Source: Chlamydomonas reinhardtii (taxonomy: Eukaryota; Chlorophyta; Chlorophyceae; Chlamydomonadales; Chlamydomonadaceae). Taken from it: a DNA stretch of 64,000 nt. The position numbers and the translations under genes were made by a program. The DNA is taken from positions 4,487,633 through 4,551,632 of the forward strand of contig NC_057006.1 in assembly GCF_000002595.2 (NCBI RefSeq), written 5' to 3'. The notes beneath the pieces were generated by a model, which was not told where the DNA came from, made no database searches, and saw only the letters and a program-made list of their open reading frames with translations. Below are positions 24,133 through 34,702 of this stretch, in pieces; positions within the stretch are counted from its first letter, which is position 1; each line of letters begins with the position of its first letter.

Positions 24133-24455
24133 GTTGCTGCTGCTGTACGGTCACGCCAGGGCGCCGTCGCGCTGAACCGCCGATGCCAATGCGGCGGCTG
24201 CGAACGTTTGTTCCATCACATGTCTGAACCAACTTCTTTCCACTAACCACAACCCATACACGCACACACATTCACACATCCACGCAGCTGTACGTGGGGC
24301 CGCTGCGCATCCCGGTGCCCTCGCCGGTGCGCGGCTCCAAGGGCAGTACGCCCGGCTTCATCGACTGGCTGTACTTGGACGAGGACACACGCATCACACG
24401 GGGGTCCAAGGGCTCGCTGTTCATCCACCGTCGCGAGCCGCAGCCCGAGCTGTGA
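20613..24455 (+). CDS. Chloroplast fibrillin with two PAP domains (PAP12-like)
   Basis: Eleven exons: 20613-20753, 20987-21084, 21426-21556, 21754-21878, 22186-22317, 22624-22710, 22797-22883, 23128-23184, 23390-23548, 23885-24013, 24288-24455. Phases agree and give 437 residues. The start (MAMRGQLKTPIASGSRPGRQ) is basic and hydroxylated, as in a plastid transit peptide. The first PAP/fibrillin domain covers about residues 95-285 (LDGRWRLLYTSRPGSASPIQ, VNNVVEFGALGFLK, GWIDVTYMNSDSTFRLSRGN). The second starts at SGNWRLVWSQQAESASALQK and ends near FIDWLYLDEDTRITRGSKGS. Two PAP domains match plant probable plastid-lipid-associated protein 12. Fibrillins bind lipids in plastoglobules and thylakoids. 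Exon 2 ends inside a 73-bp tandem duplication that repeats its 5' splice site. Intron 10 holds a GT microsatellite. Confidence 0.92.
21044..21189 (+). repeat. 73-bp tandem duplication spanning an exon end and its 5' splice site
   Basis: Copy 1 is 21044-21116 and copy 2 is 21117-21189, both beginning AAGGAGGGTCTGAGCGAGGA. Each contains the last codons of fibrillin exon 2 and the donor GTGGGC. Only the first donor (21085) keeps the reading frame into exon 3. Confidence 0.92.
24052..24129 (+). repeat. (GT)39 microsatellite in fibrillin intron 10
   Basis: Uninterrupted GT dinucleotides 38 bases after the exon 10 donor. A second GT run is downstream of the gene at 24725-24766. Confidence 0.97.
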
Positions 24456-24723
24456 GCGGTGCGAGCTGTGTGGGATGAGGGGTGTGGCGTGAGGGGTGAG
24501 GGGTGTGGCGTGAGGGATGAGGGGCGAGGATTGAGTCATTGAGAGGGGTGGAGGCAGGTTGGGCTGAGATACTTATCGAGAGATTTACAGTTGATTGTGG
24601 AGTCCGGAGAGAAAGAAGCATGGAGAGATGTGGGTGAGAGGAATGGCGACAAGGCAAGGGAGGACTGGGAGTGTTTGAGAGGGTGCCGGGGCCTACGCGC
24701 CGTGCCAATGCGGCGTGCCTGAG

Positions 24724-24770
<47 letters not shown>

Positions 24771-25780
24771 ACACGTGCATTTGTGTGTGTACAGCATGTG
24801 TGTTTGTGTGGATGTGCTCGGGCGTGAGCACATATGCGTGTGCTTATGCAGTTATGCTGCAGGATGTTGCTACCTGCACTGACTGGAGTGAGTGTAGACT
24901 GCGTGGAGTAGACTGAGTAGGAGTAGGGTGCGTGTGGGCAGAGGCCCGAGGCCCCGAGCCCCGAGGGCATGTGTACCGTACTCGCGTAGTACATCCGAGG
25001 CCGGTGCCCATGTGGCAGGCTGTGTAACCCTGTGTTGCGGCGGCTCCCCCGCTTCATGCCCAGGCAGGCGGAGGCGTGGCAGGCCGTGCATGGGCGCGGC
25101 TAACGTCACAGGCCGGAGCGGCGGACCGTGATGTGCGTGTGGGAGGAACGCGGAAGTTCTACAACACACAAGTATATAACCCGCGGAACACGCCCTGGGG
25201 CATCTAGGTGTGACTTTTGCCGACTTTCCTGCTACAGAGCGTGGGGTTGCGCCGTTTCGCGGAGCTTCCCGACCAACGCTAATGCGTCAAGCAGGCGCTA
25301 GCCATCAGCGTGGAAGCCTGCATTCCTGAACATTTGCGCAAAGGCGTGCTGGAGAGTGTCGACAGTTTTGTTCGGGGCCGCAGGAGGGGGCGACACTCCG
25401 GGATTGGGCACACGCTGCCCGCCTGCTCGTCGGTCTGCGGTCAGCAATCACTTGCAAGCACGCATGAGTGCATGGGCGGAGTTTTACACCCTACACTTAC
25501 CCTTGTGTATCACTAACTGCTGGCAAACAATATATGCAAGGCTTAGCCAGCGCCTGTGAACGAGTCAATCACTAGCCCGGCTGCGAGCCCTTCCCGCAAA
25601 AGGTCTTGCTTGGCAATGGTTCATTTAGCGGCTTAAGCGTCATCGGTGGCATTATTGGTAGCGTCCTGGCGCCGGCCGAGAACTGCGAATTGCGGTGACC
25701 TCACCGACAATTCGTCGTTAGCGGACTGATCCGATTGTAGGAGGCATTAGGCTGCATATGAAGTTGCATTCGAGGCAAGC
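24456..25780. other. Fibrillin 3' UTR and kinase promoter region
   Basis: It contains a GT microsatellite (24725-24766) and TGTAA at 25023-25027, the likely polyadenylation signal of the fibrillin gene. Small open frames have no recognisable content. No TATA box is clear before the kinase ATG at 25781. Confidence 0.45.
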
Positions 25781-28700
25781 ATGGGAGGTTGCTTAAGCGG
25801 GCCGAAGGATTCTGGCGGGGCGGTTGCCCCGCCAGCGCCCGGCCCTCAATCTAAGCAGCAAGCTTTGCCTTCTCAAGCGGGAGCTGCTACAGGAGCAAAC
25901 AAGGCCGACGGGTTAGCGTCAGGCAGTGGCGCGACCGGCGCTCGTGACAATGGCGCCCCAGCCCCAGCCGAAGGTAGCGCTGGCCGAGCGGAAGGGGACA
26001 CCCCAGGACCCGGGCCCGGCCCTCCAGCGCCAGCAGCGCCCGCAGCACCAGCAGCAACAACAGTAGCAGCAGCAGCAGCACCCACCCCATCCCCTGCAGC
26101 CACGCCATCGCCAGCACCCAACACATCTGATGCAGACGCTGCAGACGCACGCACGCTAGCGGAGGGCGGCACGCTGCTCCAGCCCCCGCCCGTCTCCCTC
26201 GAGACCGCGCCAGCCGGCCCCAGCGCCGGCGCAGCCGGCGCAGCCCCCGCCTCCGCCGCCTCCGCCGCCTCCACCGTCGTGCCCGCCACAGCCGCCTCCG
26301 CGACCTCGTCCGTGCCGGCGCCAGCCGGCAGCGCCGCCGCCACGGCCAGCTCCTCCACCACCGCCGGGCCTTCTCAGGCCGCGGGCACCACCGGCCTGGG
26401 CGCCAGCGCCATTCACACGGGCGGCACGGGCATGGGCACGGGCATGGGCATGGGCATGGGCATGCCGGGCAGCGACGCCGGCAGCTTCATGACGCTGGGC
26501 GGCGGCCAGCTGCCGGCGGACGGCAGCGGCACCAACCCGGCCACGGGCGGCGGCGGCGTGCAGCCCAGCGGCTTCCAGTGCATGGCGGCGGCGCTGCTGG
26601 CCAAGGAGGTGGCGCAGCTGTCCTGGGTGGGACACGGAGGTGCGTGGGGGGGGCGGGCGTGGGGGGGGGGCGGGGGGGGGGGGGGGAGCCATCCATGGGA
26701 TGGTGTGTATCAAATATGAAGTGAAGTGCCGACGTCCAGAGGTACAGCGGGCACAGCGGGGGGGGGGGCGGGATTGGTACAGAGAAGTGGGGGGAGGGGG
26801 GGCGGCTGAGGATGGGGGAGGGGAGCCGGGCGGACGGAGGGAGCTGTGGCTTCAAGGGGCAGGCGGGATGGGGCTGGGGCTGGGGGTCTGGCGAACTGCG
26901 GCCTAAGGTGGGCGCTAGGTGTGTGGCAGGCTGGCAGGCAGGCTGACGAGTGCATGGGCGGGGGCTGGAGGCGTTGCTTGCGGGCGGGGCGTGTCAGCTT
27001 GGGCGGGGGCTCCCCGGGGCCGGGTGGGTGTGGCGGGCTGGGCGGCGGCACATGCACGGCGGGTGGTGGGGCCGGGCGGGGGAGGCCGAGGCCTAGACCG
27101 GGGGATCGGCAGTTAATGGTGCGTGGCTTGCACTCCAGTGCGGGGCGGGGCGCTGGGGGAGCAGTATTGCCACGGTTCGAATTCTTATCTATTCACCTTC
27201 AGGCCTGTCACGGGTAGCTAACCCCACCCCGGGATTTGCCGCTTTTCTAGTGTTCATGGGATCGAGGGCGACTCCAACCAGCGTTTGTTCACCTCCACCA
27301 ACCACAACAAACCACAACCAACCACAACCAAGCCACAGTCGCTCCTCCTCACTCGCTGCGTCCTACTCACGGGCATGACGACTCCAACCCTCCCCCTATA
27401 CTACTGTACCTGGCTGCGCCTTCACTTCTCAAACAATAATCCCCGACCCCCCCTCGCCCTCCAGGCTACGGCGCCGTGTACAAGGGCGTGTGGCAGGGCG
27501 CCAACGTGGCCGTCAAGTTCACGGTGGCGGACTACCTGGACTTCGCGGGCGCCAGCGCACACGAGGCGGTGCTCAGCAAAATGCTCAGTGGGTCGTGTCA
27601 TCGTGTGGGGTGGCGGTGTGGGCGGTGGGCAGTGGCAGTGGGCAATGGGGAGGAGCGGATGAGGCATGGGACCCGGGTGGGGGGCCGCCTGGCGGGCTGG
27701 GGCAGTGAGGGGCCGCATTCCCCTGGTCTACATTCCTGGCGCATCTGCCGGCAACCTCTTCCACTCCGCTCCCCTCCACCTCCAACTCCAACTCCCCCAC
27801 CTCCACCTCCCCCACCTCCACCTCCCCCATCTCCACCTCCCTACCCCATACTGCAGGCCACCCCAACGTGGTCCAGACCTTCGCCAGCCGTGTGGCGCTT
27901 CTGGACGAGGGCTTCCTGCGCTCCGTGTTCGACGGCGACACAAACTTCCCCAGCCGCGAGCTGCCGGTGGACTCGTTCCGCTCCGGCGAGGGCTTCGGCT
28001 CGCCCTACGGCGTCAACACCAGCATGAAGTTCAAGGACGTGCTCACGCACATCGGTGCGCGGCCGGGGCACTACATCACACAGATGATCATGGAGGTGCG
28101 GGAGGCGGCAGGGAGGGGGAACGGAGGGGAGGGGGAGGGGAGGGGTAATGGTGTGAGCGGGTTGCATGGAGAGGCAGGCGAGCCCTGTGCTGCGAGCAGC
28201 TTTGTGCGGACACGGGAGCCTACGTCTGCTGCGCGCTCGCTCTACTGCCACTGTTCCTCCAACGCCCGTCCGCCCCTCTCATGGCATGCAAGCGTTGCCT
28301 CCTCCCCTCCTCCCGCTCCCTTCCCCTACCTCCTTCATGCGCCTCCGATCCCCTGACGCTCCCGCCTCCGCCCCCCGCCGCCCGCCTCCTCACCCCGTTT
28401 ACCAATTCCTCACCAATTAACTGGTCATGAATGTAAACCCCCCGCCCTGCCGCAGTACTGCGACCGCGGCTCGCTGCACCAGGCCATCGCCAAGGGCCTG
28501 TTCAAGAGCAGCAGCAAGTGGAACAACAAGATCGCGCTGAGGGCGCTGCTGCGCACGGCCCGAGAGATCGCGCAGGTGGGCGGGGGGGCGGCGGCGGTGC
28601 GGTGTCGGGGAGTAGTCGCAGGTCCGCGGCGCCTGTACGACAGCCCAAGCAGCCGCAGTCCACACAGCGTCTCTCCCAATCTCTGCTCTGGGCCTGCGCC

Positions 28701-30596
28701 TCCCCAGGCCCTCCCGCCTCTTCCTCTCCACCCCCCTCTATCCCACCCCTAAAACCCCACCCCCCGTCCCTCCCTTCTCTCCCTCCCTCCCCCCTCTTCC
28801 CCTCCCCCCATCGGTACCAACGCGTCTACTCTGCAACTGTACCTGCCTACGCCTTCACTTCTTAATTAATCATGAATGTAACCGCCCCTCCCTCAGGGCA
28901 TGAGCCACCTGCACGCCTGCCGGGTGGTGCACGGCGACCTCAAGCCCGGCAACGTGCTGCTCATGTCCAGCCGCGCCGACCGCCGCGGCTTCACGGCCAA
29001 GGTGTCGGACTTCGGGCTGTCCACCTACTGCATGGCCAGCCACACCAGCGTCACGCGCTGGAGCACCGTGTCGTACATGGCCCCCGAGGTGAGGCGGGCG
29101 GGAGGGGAGGTGGAGGGGAGGGCGGGAAGGGGTTGGTTTATTCGCATCCCGACTCAACCGGGGCAGAAATTTTGGTGGATTTGCAGGCCATCGCGCCCGC
29201 AGTCCTGCGGGGGTCTTTTCCTTGCGTGTGCTCGGTGTAACGCCGGTAGCAGTCGCATGTACAGGGTTGGTCTGCTCCGCTTGCGCTGCCCTAACGCACG
29301 CACGCACTCCCATGCACGCACGTGCTTGCAGGCGTTTGAGGGCCACCTGACCATGGGCTCCGACACCTTCAGCTTCGGAGTGCTGCTGTGGGAGATGTAC
29401 ACAGGCGCGTGCGCGACTTGTGGGGTGTGTGTGTGTGAGTGTGTGCTGAGTGTATGCTGTCCCGCTGTTCCCAGTTCTCCGCTTCTTACACCCAGCCCCT
29501 CGAACCCTCGCCCGCGCCCGCGCCCGCCACACAACTCCTGTCCTCCTGGAAATGGTAGCACCAACGTCCCCGTCCCGCACCGTCTACCACTTCCTTGATC
29601 AATCATCGTTGTAAACCCCCCTCCACACGACCACACCCACAGGCCAGCAGCCGTACGCGGGTCTGCAGGCGGCGCAGATCGTAATGGGCGTGCAGGCGGG
29701 ACAGCTCAGTCTGGAGTGGCCGCCCGACAGCGACGCGCGCATCCAGGAGCTGGTGGAGAGCTGCATCGCCAGGAACCCGGCCGCCAGGCCCACCTTCCTG
29801 CAGGTGCGGCGGCGGCGGCTGGGGGGAGGGGGCGGGGGCGGCAGCGGCAGCTGGGGGGCGGAAGGGGGAAAGGGATTGGGGACTGGGGATTGGGGACTGG
29901 GGACTGGGCATGGCGATGCAGGGGTGTGTGGGGGTCTCAGGGGGTGGGGGCGGGGGAACTCACACAACTGTGTTTCTCCTTTCCCTTGCTCTCCTTTCCC
30001 TGTCTTATCCCCTCCCTCGCTCTCTGTGCCTCTCGCAGCTGATCCACCAGCTGACTCAGCTGGAAGCCCTCATCCGGCTGGAGGCGCCCGCCACTGACGG
30101 CGGAGCCAGCGAGACACGCGTGCCGCTCCTATCGCCGCCCTCGGGCAACGCACCCGCCGCGTCGCCACCCGGCGCCGGCTCCACCGCCGCCGCCAGCGCC
30201 GCCAGCACTCTCAGCCTAGCCTCACCAGCCAGCAGGACGCCGACGCTACCGCCAACGAACGGCGCGGGGTCGCCGCCGAAGCCGCCAAAGCCTCCGGCGG
30301 CGGCGCCGGCGGCGCCGGCACCCCAGCCCGAGCTGCCGATGCTGACGCCGCCGCCGCTGCCGCCGGGTGAAGAGCCGGCGATGTCGATGCTGACGCCGCC
30401 GCCGCTGCCGCCGGGCGAAGAGCCAGCGATGTCGATGCTGACGCCGCCGCCGCTCCCTCCGGATGAGGAGCCAGCGCCCTTCGCCATGCTGACGCCGCCG
30501 CCGCTGCCGCCCGACGAGGAGGCGGAGCTGCTGGCGGCGGCGGCGGCGCGTGCGGCGGCGGCGGCGCGGGCGGAGGACGTCAAGGTGCAGGTATAG
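25781..30596 (+). CDS. Tyrosine-kinase-like Ser/Thr protein kinase with N-myristoylation motif
   Basis: Eight exons: 25781-26639, 27465-27587, 27857-28095, 28456-28575, 28897-29088, 29332-29404, 29643-29803, 30039-30596, giving 774 residues. The start MGGCLSG offers Gly2 for myristoylation and Cys4 for palmitoylation, so membrane attachment is inferred. Residues 10-280 are low complexity, with a Met-Gly repeat from a GGCATG tract near 26424-26465. The kinase domain runs about 283-590: GHGGYGAVYKG loop, VAVK lysine, VVHGDLKPGNVLL catalytic loop, KVSDFGLS, YMAPE, DTFSFGVLLWEMYTG. The usual His-Arg-Asp is His-Gly-Asp; Asp, Lys, Asn and DFG are intact, so activity is likely. The tail has four MLTPPPLPP repeats. 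Intron 6 appears to start with GC rather than GT. It belongs to the expanded algal TKL family; the substrate is unknown. Confidence 0.92.
28397..28443 (+). repeat. Intron 3'-end motif, copy in kinase intron 3
   Basis: TTAACTGGTCATGAATGTAA with a pyrimidine-rich lead (TACCAATTCCTCACC) and a C run after it. It ends 12 bases before the acceptor at 28455. Confidence 0.7.
28847..28889 (+). repeat. Intron 3'-end motif, copy in kinase intron 4
   Basis: Core TTAATTAATCATGAATGTAA after CTACGCCTTCACTTC, ending 7 bases before the acceptor at 28896. Intron 1 has a worn relative at about 27411-27456 sharing GTACCTG and GCGCCTTCACTTCT. Confidence 0.7.
29584..29621 (+). repeat. Intron 3'-end motif, copy in kinase intron 6
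   Basis: CTACCACTTCCTTGATCAAT followed by CATCGTTGTAAACCCCC, about 21 bases before the acceptor at 29642. Confidence 0.65.
30339..30530 (+). repeat. Four tandem units encoding MLTPPPLPP in the kinase tail
   Basis: Units start at 30339, 30387, 30435 and 30486, with periods of 48, 48 and 51 bases. The encoded unit is MLTPPPLPPGEEPAMS, drifting to DEE in the last two copies. Confidence 0.95.
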
Positions 30597-32405
30597 GGCG
30601 GCCGCTGTCGCGCTATGGTACCCGGGTTGCCGCCTGCCAGTGATTTGGCTCGACGGCGGAGCAGGACGGATGCGTATCCCCCGCCCGCATCTGCGTGACA
30701 GTCTGGGTCGTCTTGCGAGGGCCGGCTGCGAATGCGGCCGATACAAGGAGGCGATGCGGTGCGGCTCGAGCAGGGGAGCCGGATTAGGAGTGCGGGTTGC
30801 GGGTGCACGCACACATTTGCAATGTCGCGGACAGAACTGTTCGAGATCCATGCAGGCGCGTGAAAAGGAAGGGCGTGGACGCGGCGGACGAGGACTGCTG
30901 GCGAGACAATGCGCCCTGCTGCTTAGACGGTTGCGACTGCGACTGCGACTGTCTCAGCGCCGTGCGCATTGCTTGCTACGTACGCATGTGCCTGCCTGTC
31001 CCGTGGGGCCGCATTATGCCACGCACATGTTTTTAAGTCACCCGTGTTTCAACGAGGGCGCGAGGTGGTGCAGAACTACGGCCAAGAAGCAGAACTGCTA
31101 AAGATTTTTTTGGGTGGATGCCTCTTGATGACGTGACGTCGCACACAGTTGTGGCTGCAAACGGAAGGCCGCTTGTGTGCGGACAGCTCACGGGTTTGAA
31201 CGGATGTGGGATCATGTCGCACCCGCAGCCGTGTGCGTCCGGAGTGCTGCGCGCTGGGGTGGCGAGGTTGAAGGGCACAGAGGGTGTGCGGCAAGGTTGG
31301 TAAGAGGGGGGAGGGGGCGAGGAGGCGGCAGGGGGTTGTGGGGGTGAAGGAAGCGGTGCGGCCGGGCACACTGCCATAGGAAGGCATGGGAACGGAGGCC
31401 CGGGAGGCATGGGGTCTGCTGGCGTTAGGGTGGTGGTGGCGTTTGTGTTGACGTCATGGGCAGAAGAATGGTTTGCGTTGCGTGCATTCGCACGGGCTCT
31501 GTAGCTGTGCCGACAAATGGCGGGATTCACGGGATAATTATTTATGGCAGCAGTGCAGTTGGCGGGCTTCACGGGACGGAGGTGCGATCGGTGCGGACTC
31601 GGCGTCGTGCGGCAAACGGTCGTCCGTTACGAACCGGTCGTCGCTGCAAACACTGGGATGAGCTTGGCACGCAGCGTCCTAGTTCGGAGGTATTGCGGCG
31701 GCGGCGGTGTCACGGAATGTGCACGTGCATGGGGAGTCCTGCATGCGGAGGTGCGGAGGGGCTGGCCGCTGCGAATGGAGTCCGCGAGCGCGATGGTGTC
31801 GAGAGCGAAATGCATCTACGTGGGAGGCTGCGTGTCCGAGCGGCGGGGGCAGGGTGGCAGGGGCCCAGAGGGTTTTCGAGAGCGCCCATGAAACGCCGGC
31901 TGCATCTTTTCAATCGGCAGTATGGGTATGTGGGGCCGCCACGCCGCCAGCGCCCCAGCCCGGCTGTCCGGGCACCGCCGCTCTGCCGATGGGAGGCCTG
32001 CATTGCACACATGACTCATTATGCCAGCGCGTCGACCGCGCTTTTTTATTCTAACTGGGGTATTGAGCATTGCCAAGAAGGCGCACGGACGTAGGGTGCA
32101 CGATGGACACGGGTGGTGTGCGGCAAGGTCGAAGCAAGGGCGTCAGAACTGCAGGTTTGCGGGGAAAGCGAAGCGGGGGTGTTGGTGGTTCATTCCAGAA
32201 CCCGAAGCAAGCCAACCGAGTGAACCCAAACCCGCCATCCCAGCCATGGGGGCTGCCCACCGCGGCAGCGGGCCCCATGTGCTGGCGATCACAACACAGG
32301 TGGGCCGTGGTGCGTGTGATGATGGAAGTGCTGGCGTGTTGGGGGAGGGGGGCGGGGGGCAGTGGCAAGGCGCATAGGCCCCGCTGGCTGCTGCCTGTCT
32401 ATGTG

Positions 32406-32436
<31 letters not shown>

Positions 32437-32502
32437 TGGGGGAGGGGGGCGGGGGGCAGTGGCAAGGCGCATAGGCCCCGCTGGCTGCTGCCTGTCTATG
32501 TG

Positions 32503-32584
<82 letters not shown>

Positions 32585-33164
32585 GGTCGCCCCGCCCCCG
32601 CTTCCTCCACTCGGTAGCGTCGCGTGCATGTGTGTGTGTATGTGTGCGCGCGCGCGTGTGGTGTGTGTGCGTGTGTGTGTTATGTGGTGCCATCTGCTGC
32701 CGGGTGGCGCTTTGGTCGCACGCGTTTCGCTTCACAGCATGTCGCGCCGTCCACGTGTGTGGGCCAAGGTGTGGGCTGTGACGTGGCATCCGCTTTTGGA
32801 GGACAGACGCTTTGTTTCAAGCGGACGCGAGGAGCAACGCTTTTTGTGGGCGCTGTACCGTTGGACGTTGAGGGTGGCAAGAGGTAAAGGCGTCGAGGTG
32901 TGGACAAGTGTTCCCCGGTCACGGGAAAAGGGGCTGAGCCCCTCCACAGTCTGAGGCCGAACAACCTCATCGCCCGGACATAGCCGGGGTCGGTTTCCAC
33001 AGGCACATAGCCAAACCAGGTGCCTATCTAGCAGTCGCGATGCCACAGCAGAGCCAACCGCAGCCAGACGTAGCACAGTTGTCAACAGCCGCACTACTTG
33101 TCATGCCGCAACGCATGCCCTGCCAGCCCCACCGCGGACCGCTACCTAGACACCAGCCGGCTCC
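30597..33164. other. Intergenic region downstream of the kinase gene
   Basis: No gene is recognised. Open frames such as 31456-32094 show no family motif. No plus-strand TGTAA was found soon after the kinase stop. TGACGTGACGTCGCAC near 31130 resembles a bZIP (CRE-like) site but may be chance. The right part is repeat-rich (32337-32584). Confidence 0.4.
32337..32584 (+). repeat. 98-bp tandem duplication ending in a long GT microsatellite
   Basis: Copy 1 starts at 32337 and copy 2 at 32435; both begin GTTGGGGGAGGGGGGCGGGG and include CAAGGCGCATAGGCCCCG. Copy 2 runs into about 40 GT units ending near 32584. The duplicated unit itself ends in GT repeats, which suggests slippage or unequal exchange. 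Confidence 0.9.
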
Positions 33165-33750
33165 TCAGCCTGCGTGCTTGCGCCGCTTCTTGGGCGGCGC
33201 TGCGCTCTCCTCCTCCACGTGGCCTTTCCCGCCCCCTCCGCTACCAAGATGCGCGCACGCGGCGCCGCCGCTGCCGCCGCCGCCGCTGCCGCCGCCGCCG
33301 CTGCCGCCGCCGCCGCTGCCGCCGCCGCCGCTGCCGCTGCCGCCGCCGCCGCCGCCGCCGCCGCCAGTCTGCAGCGATGCAGGTCGCTTGTGCCCCAGCA
33401 GCATTTCCACCAGCGCGTGCCGGATGTTGGTTGCGGAGTTGACGTCACGTCCCTGCACCGTCGGGAGGGTAGAGTGAGTGAGTCCCACTGAGCCCACGAC
33501 TGAGCCGTCACCCAGCCGTCACCCAGCCATCACCCACTGAGCCCACGACTGCGCCCCACTGAGCCCCACTGAGCCCCACTGAGCCGTCACCCAGCCAGCC
33601 ATCACCCACTGAGCCCCACTGAGCCGCCACCCAGCCACCCATCCATCGCCCAGCCAGCCGCCCGCCCACAAAGTGGACTCACCCACACCGTCCCGCAGTG
33701 GTTGCACACTTGGACTTGGTGAGCACGTAAGCCCCCCCATGGTACGACCG
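33165..33750 (-). CDS. C-terminal end of a TnpB/Fanzor-type RNA-guided nuclease
   Basis: The last two exons are read as one upstream to 33683 and one from 33452 to 33165, joined in phase. The join gives VQVCNHCGTVWGRDVNSATN, then IRHALVEMLLGHKRP. The CxxC zinc-ribbon half followed by W-x-RDVN-x-A-x-NI is the OrfB zinc-ribbon and third RuvC motif of TnpB and its eukaryotic relatives, the Fanzors. The tail holds a run of Gly with regular Ser (four GGGGS-like units), then SAAPPKKRRKHAG, a classic nuclear localisation signal, and a stop. Fanzor genes ride on eukaryotic DNA transposons and are known from Chlamydomonas. I could not place the first RuvC motifs or the first zinc CxxC with confidence in 33684-36246, so this may be a remnant or have distant exons. 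The upstream boundary given is approximate. The intron (33453-33682) is a minisatellite of CCACTGAGCC and GTCACCCAGCC units. Confidence 0.6.
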
Positions 33751-34702
33751 CCTGCAGGCAGCGCTGCCCGTTGCCGAGTAAGTGTTCCCGGGCTGACCCA
33801 GGCTGACCCGGACTGACTGGGAAAAGGGACGCTTGAGAAGCGGGCGAGCACCTTGGCGAAGGCACGGCACGAGGCAAGCCGCAAGGTTGTTTTACGGCAT
33901 TGGTTGACGAGGTGCTTTCATTGCCGTCGGTGAGAGACAAGACGTATGCGGTGCTGTGGAAGGCGAAACCCGATGCGCAGTGGGCTCGTGCACAGTTGGG
34001 TGTCGGGGGAGGGGCGGATGACACGGCGGCTCAAATTATAGTCACGCATTCAGGTGTCCAACGCTTTGTGTGGAGCCAGGCGAACGGCGCTGCTTGCACC
34101 ATTCTTGTTTAATGTCTTCTGGAGGGGGGAGGGGGGTTACCGTGTTTCGGCTCAGATCACGACCGCGTTGCAGGTTCGGGCGTTCATGCGGTCAGCCGCG
34201 CGCAGGTGCCACCGTAGACTCGTGAAGACCATGGCCCGCTGCAATGTTTTTACATGCAGTACTGTGTGTTCATTGTGGCCTTCGTTCACGCAAGGAAGGT
34301 GTTCCTAGAGCCAAAAGACGGCCCCTTGCCTTCGGCCCGACAACTCAATGGCATTGGCACGCTCATCCGGCGGCCAACCAACTCATGACACACGCCCCTG
34401 CCGTCAGCATCTAAGGAAGGTCGTAATTTCTTGCTACGTACCCTGGCGCGGCCTGCCATCCCACAGATGACTAAACCCCACGGCCACACCTTGGCACGGA
34501 CAGCACACTATCTACCCCCGGGGTCCTGAATTGTTGCGCCAAGCCGCTTGTGCAGTGCCACAGGTAATGGCCAAAACCGTGTGCCTAGCGTCCTGCCCCT
34601 CCGCCAGCGCCACCACGTACCCACTGGCCTACTGTCTAATGAACTGCACCGCAGCTCGCAGGAAGACCAATTCCTACGGCAGGTCCAGCCCACCACCTGG
34701 CT

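Noticed and set aside
30056-30814. Minus-strand open frame with repeated Gly-Ser-Gly units at the kinase tail
   Set aside because: Antisense reading of the proline-rich repeat that is in phase with the kinase.
31456-32094. 212-codon plus-strand open frame
   Set aside because: No ATG context, splice partner or protein family is visible; codon use is unlike the neighbouring genes.
32505-32640. Open frames of Cys-Val or His-Thr repeats
   Set aside because: Translations of a GT microsatellite; similar frames occur at every GT run in the window.
34054-34308. Plus-strand frames opposite the Fanzor-like region
   Set aside because: Short, with no recognised motif; the frame at 33900-34112 looks coding-like but could not be joined to any neighbour.
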